From contig JAEZCJ010000107.1 in assembly GCA_023433615.1 (NCBI GenBank), positions 1 through 35,457 on the forward strand: 35,457 bases of DNA. Reading direction: 5' to 3'. The notes beneath the pieces are model-generated. The model was not told where the DNA came from and ran no database searches. It saw only the letters and a list, made by a program, of their open reading frames with translations. The position numbers and the translations under genes are program-made. Source of the stretch: Bacillota bacterium. GTDB taxonomy: Bacteria > Bacillota > Bacilli > Paenibacillales > Paenibacillaceae. Below, piece by piece: positions 33,734 to 35,457 of this stretch (its first letter is position 1; each line of letters opens with the position of its first letter).

Positions 33734-34732
33734 CTAATACTTTCTTTTAGTCACCTTGTCCAGGTTGTCAAGCATGATCCCCGTCCCCTTGACAACGCAG
33801 TGCATCGGATCCTCAGCCACGAGCACGGGCACCTTCAGCTCCTCGGACATCAGCGTGTCCAGCCCGTCGAGCAGCGCGCCGCCGCCGGTCAGGATGACGC
33901 CGCGGTCGATAATGTCCGCCGACAGCTCCGGCGGCGTCCGTTCCAGCACGGACTTGGCAGCTTGTACAATGCTGGTGACGGAATCCCACAGCGCTTCGCG
34001 CACTTCTTCGGAGTGAATGCTGACGGTCTGCGGCAATCCGGACACCATATCCCGCCCGCGAATGTCCAGCGATTCGCGGCGTCCGTTCGGGTAGACGGTG
34101 CCGATGCGAATCTTGATCTCCTCGCTTGTCCGCTCGCCGATCAGCAGCTTGTACTTGTTCTTGATATATTTCATGATCTCCGCGTCGAACTTGTCCCCTG
34201 CGACCTTAATGGAAGAGGCGGTGACAATGTCGCCCATGGACAGGACCGCGACATCCGTCGTACCGCCGCCGATATCGACTACCATGTTGCCGCTGGGTTG
34301 AAAAATATCCATCCCGGCCCCAATGGCAGCCGCTTTCGGTTCCTCTTCCAAGAAGACCTCGCGGGCACCGCTTCGCTCTGCGGCTTCGCGAATTGCTTTT
34401 TGCTCGACGGAAGTAATGTTCGTCGGCGCGCAGATCAAGATGCGGGGACGGCTGTACCACTTGCGTCCGCCCACGCGATCGATGAACGCCTTGAGCATCA
34501 TTTCCGTTATTTCGAAGTCGGCAATGACGCCGTCCCTAAGCGGCCGAATCGCCACGATATTGCCCGGCGTCCGTCCGACCATACGGTGTGCCTCTTCACC
34601 GACCGCCAAGACGCGCTTCGTGTCGCTCTCGATTGCCACGACCGAAGGCTCATCCAGTACGACGCCCCTCCCCTTCACATGTATGGATACGTTAGCCGTA
34701 CCGAGGTCGATTCCGATGTCCTTGCTGAGCAT
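33734..34732 (-). CDS. mbl: MreB-like actin homologue Mbl
   Basis: The protein has 332 residues. Actin-fold motifs are SKDIGIDLGTANV (phosphate 1), DIGGGTTDVAVLSMG (phosphate 2), and VILTGGGALLDGL (adenosine). Mbl forms filaments under the membrane that direct lateral wall synthesis. Its place between spoIIID and flhO is that of B. subtilis mbl rather than mreB. I chose ATG at 34732 (MLSKDIG), with a GGGGGA site 10 bases upstream. An AT-rich 7-bp hairpin (33716-33732) follows the stop but has no U-tract. Confidence 0.95.
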   Translation of the reverse strand: MLSKDIGIDLGTANVSIHVKGRGVVLDEPSVVAIESDTKRVLAVGEEAHRMVGRTPGNIVAIRPLRDGVIADFEITEMMLKAFIDRVGGRKWYSRPRILICAPTNITSVEQKAIREAAERSGAREVFLEEEPKAAAIGAGMDIFQPSGNMVVDIGGGTTDVAVLSMGDIVTASSIKVAGDKFDAEIMKYIKNKYKLLIGERTSEEIKIRIGTVYPNGRRESLDIRGRDMVSGLPQTVSIHSEEVREALWDSVTSIVQAAKSVLERTPPELSADIIDRGVILTGGGALLDGLDTLMSEELKVPVLVAEDPMHCVVKGTGIMLDNLDKVTKRKY

Positions 34733-34853
34733 AAGTCGTAAGTCCCCCAACGCCAATGAGATAACCCTGTCACGCCTTCCGACAGGCATAAATAACCTTA
34801 AGTCATTATTTTCGATGCCGAAGGCGAAAATCCTCTATTTTTGTAGAAAATAT

Positions 34854-35141
34854 TCAACTCTTCGCTGCCGTCAGCACCTCGCGTTTCTTCCCTGTTGATT
34901 TTTTATATTTAATTTTCGTTGCTTCTCCTCCTCTCAAGTGCCGGATCGACTTGTGGTACTCGAGAATGTGCTTCACCTGATCCGCCAGATCAGGGTTGAT
35001 TTCCGGTAAACGCTCGGTCAAATCCTTGTGTACCGTGCTCTTGGAAACACCGAATTCCTTGGCGATGGTCCGAACGGTGTTCTTCGTTTCCACGATGCAC
35101 CGACCGATTTTTATCGTCCGTTCCTTGATGTAATCGTGCAC
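34854..35141 (-). CDS. spoIIID: Sporulation transcription regulator SpoIIID
   Basis: The protein has 95 residues and near identity to Bacillus SpoIIID through the region MHDYIKERTIKIGRCIVETK to HKSIRHLRGGEATKIKYKKS. The helix-turn-helix is TVRTIAKEFGVSKSTVHKDL. SpoIIID acts in the mother cell to switch genes on and off between the sigma-E and sigma-K phases. The start is GTG at 35141, with GGGAGG 7 bases upstream. A sigma-E-like promoter lies just upstream. Confidence 0.97.
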   Translation of the reverse strand: MHDYIKERTIKIGRCIVETKNTVRTIAKEFGVSKSTVHKDLTERLPEINPDLADQVKHILEYHKSIRHLRGGEATKIKYKKSTGKKREVLTAAKS

Positions 35142-35174
35142 GTTCCCGCCTCCCAACTCGAGATAGTTTGGTAC

Positions 35175-35202
35175 ATTATATGAGTGGAGCAGGTATATAT
35201 TC
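35175..35202 (-). promoter_or_regulatory. Sigma-E-type promoter of spoIIID
   Basis: The minus strand has GAATATA, 13 bases, CATATAAT, close to the mother-cell sigma-E consensus. The site lies 34 bases upstream of the GTG start. In B. subtilis spoIIID is sigma-E dependent. Confidence 0.65.
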
Positions 35203-35277
35203 TTTGTAGCCAAGCGTGACAAGCCCGATTGTACAAATATTTTCAGGGAAATAACGCCTAGGCGCCCCGAGAACGGC

Positions 35278-35303
35278 AAAAAAGCAGAGGGCGTCCCCCT
35301 GCT
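35278..35303 (-). terminator. Intrinsic terminator of the SpoIIQ-like gene
   Basis: The stem AGCAGGGGG / CCCTCTGCT, with one G-U pair, is followed by TTTTTTG on the minus strand, about 22 bases after the stop. Confidence 0.85.
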
Positions 35304-35325
35304 TTCCTGCGCCTTGCTTCCGCAA

Positions 35326-35457
35326 TTACTGCTCGTCGAGCAGCACGTTCGGATTGATCGGCTTGCCGTCCTCGCGCACTTCGAAGTGCAGATGAACGCC
35401 GAGATCCTTCTCCAGCTCATTGCGGCCGGCCTTCGCGATGATCGTGCCTTGCTTCAC
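35326..35457 (-). CDS. spoIIQ: SpoIIQ-like M23 peptidase-domain protein (C-terminal 43 residues)
   Basis: The frame runs off the window edge and ends at a TAA. The visible part is KQGTIIAKAGRNELEKDLG then VHLHFEVREDGKPINPNVLL. The HLHFEV is the C-terminal H-x-H metal site of M23/LytM domains. In Bacillales spoIIQ lies upstream of spoIIID, so this is probably SpoIIQ, the forespore half of the engulfment channel. Bacillus SpoIIQ has lost part of the metal site; here the HxH is intact, though the N-terminal ligand residues lie outside the window. Confidence 0.8.
   Translation of the reverse strand: MKQGTIIAKAGRNELEKDLGVHLHFEVREDGKPINPNVLLDEQ

Overview
The window comes from an endospore-forming, flagellated Gram-positive bacterium of the Paenibacillaceae type (Paenibacillus or Cohnella-like). 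Spore formation is shown by spoIIID, an alpha/beta-type small acid-soluble spore protein and the tail of a SpoIIQ-like M23 protein. Motility is shown by flhO and flhP. The cell surface is organised around S-layer-homology (SLH) proteins and a CsaB-type pyruvylated secondary cell-wall polymer. Every gene except one (the BIG2-repeat surface protein at 29.2-31.4 kb) lies on the minus strand, so transcription mostly runs from high to low coordinates.

Layout from high to low coordinates. 35.5-31.5 kb is the conserved Bacillales block spoIIQ(partial)-spoIIID-mbl-flhO-flhP-epuA-like. 31.4-29.2 kb is a plus-strand secreted protein made of eight BIG2 domains, which separates that block from pgsA-like and fabZ. 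27.6-20.5 kb is a sugar-nucleotide and secondary-polymer module: pgcA (phosphoglucomutase), a DUF5693 membrane protein, csaB, tagA and tagO. 20.3-10.1 kb holds the surface layer itself: a 1228-aa protein with C-terminal SLH domains, a major S-layer-like protein with N-terminal SLH-like domains behind a long leader, an 830-aa secreted repeat protein, and a 159-aa membrane-anchored partner. 10-8.3 kb carries the spore protein and metK. 8.2-3 kb carries a third SLH protein and a phosphodiester-glycosidase-domain exoprotein. 2.9-1 kb is degS-degU, and 0-0.46 kb a small membrane-anchored protein of unknown function.

How the parts fit: PgcA supplies hexose-1-phosphate, TagO and TagA start the lipid-linked polymer, CsaB pyruvylates it, and SLH domains of the exported proteins bind the pyruvylated polymer. 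The clearest regulatory signal is a motif of AAC, 16-17 bases, then CGTC or a near variant, upstream of five envelope-protein genes (the glycosidase, the 830-aa protein, both large S-layer-type proteins and the BIG2 protein). It has the form of a promoter for an extracytoplasmic-function (ECF) sigma factor and would make the surface proteins one regulon.

Other unexpected structure: two intergenic copies of a roughly 140-bp repeat (27.7 and 33.6 kb) whose internal modules are in swapped order; a regularly spaced cluster of short repeats downstream of degU; two in-frame translation starts, each with its own ribosome-binding site, on the major S-layer gene; and an intrinsic terminator lying between a strong promoter and metK, with no SAM-I riboswitch visible. 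No tRNA, rRNA, CRISPR array, transposase or phage gene was seen.
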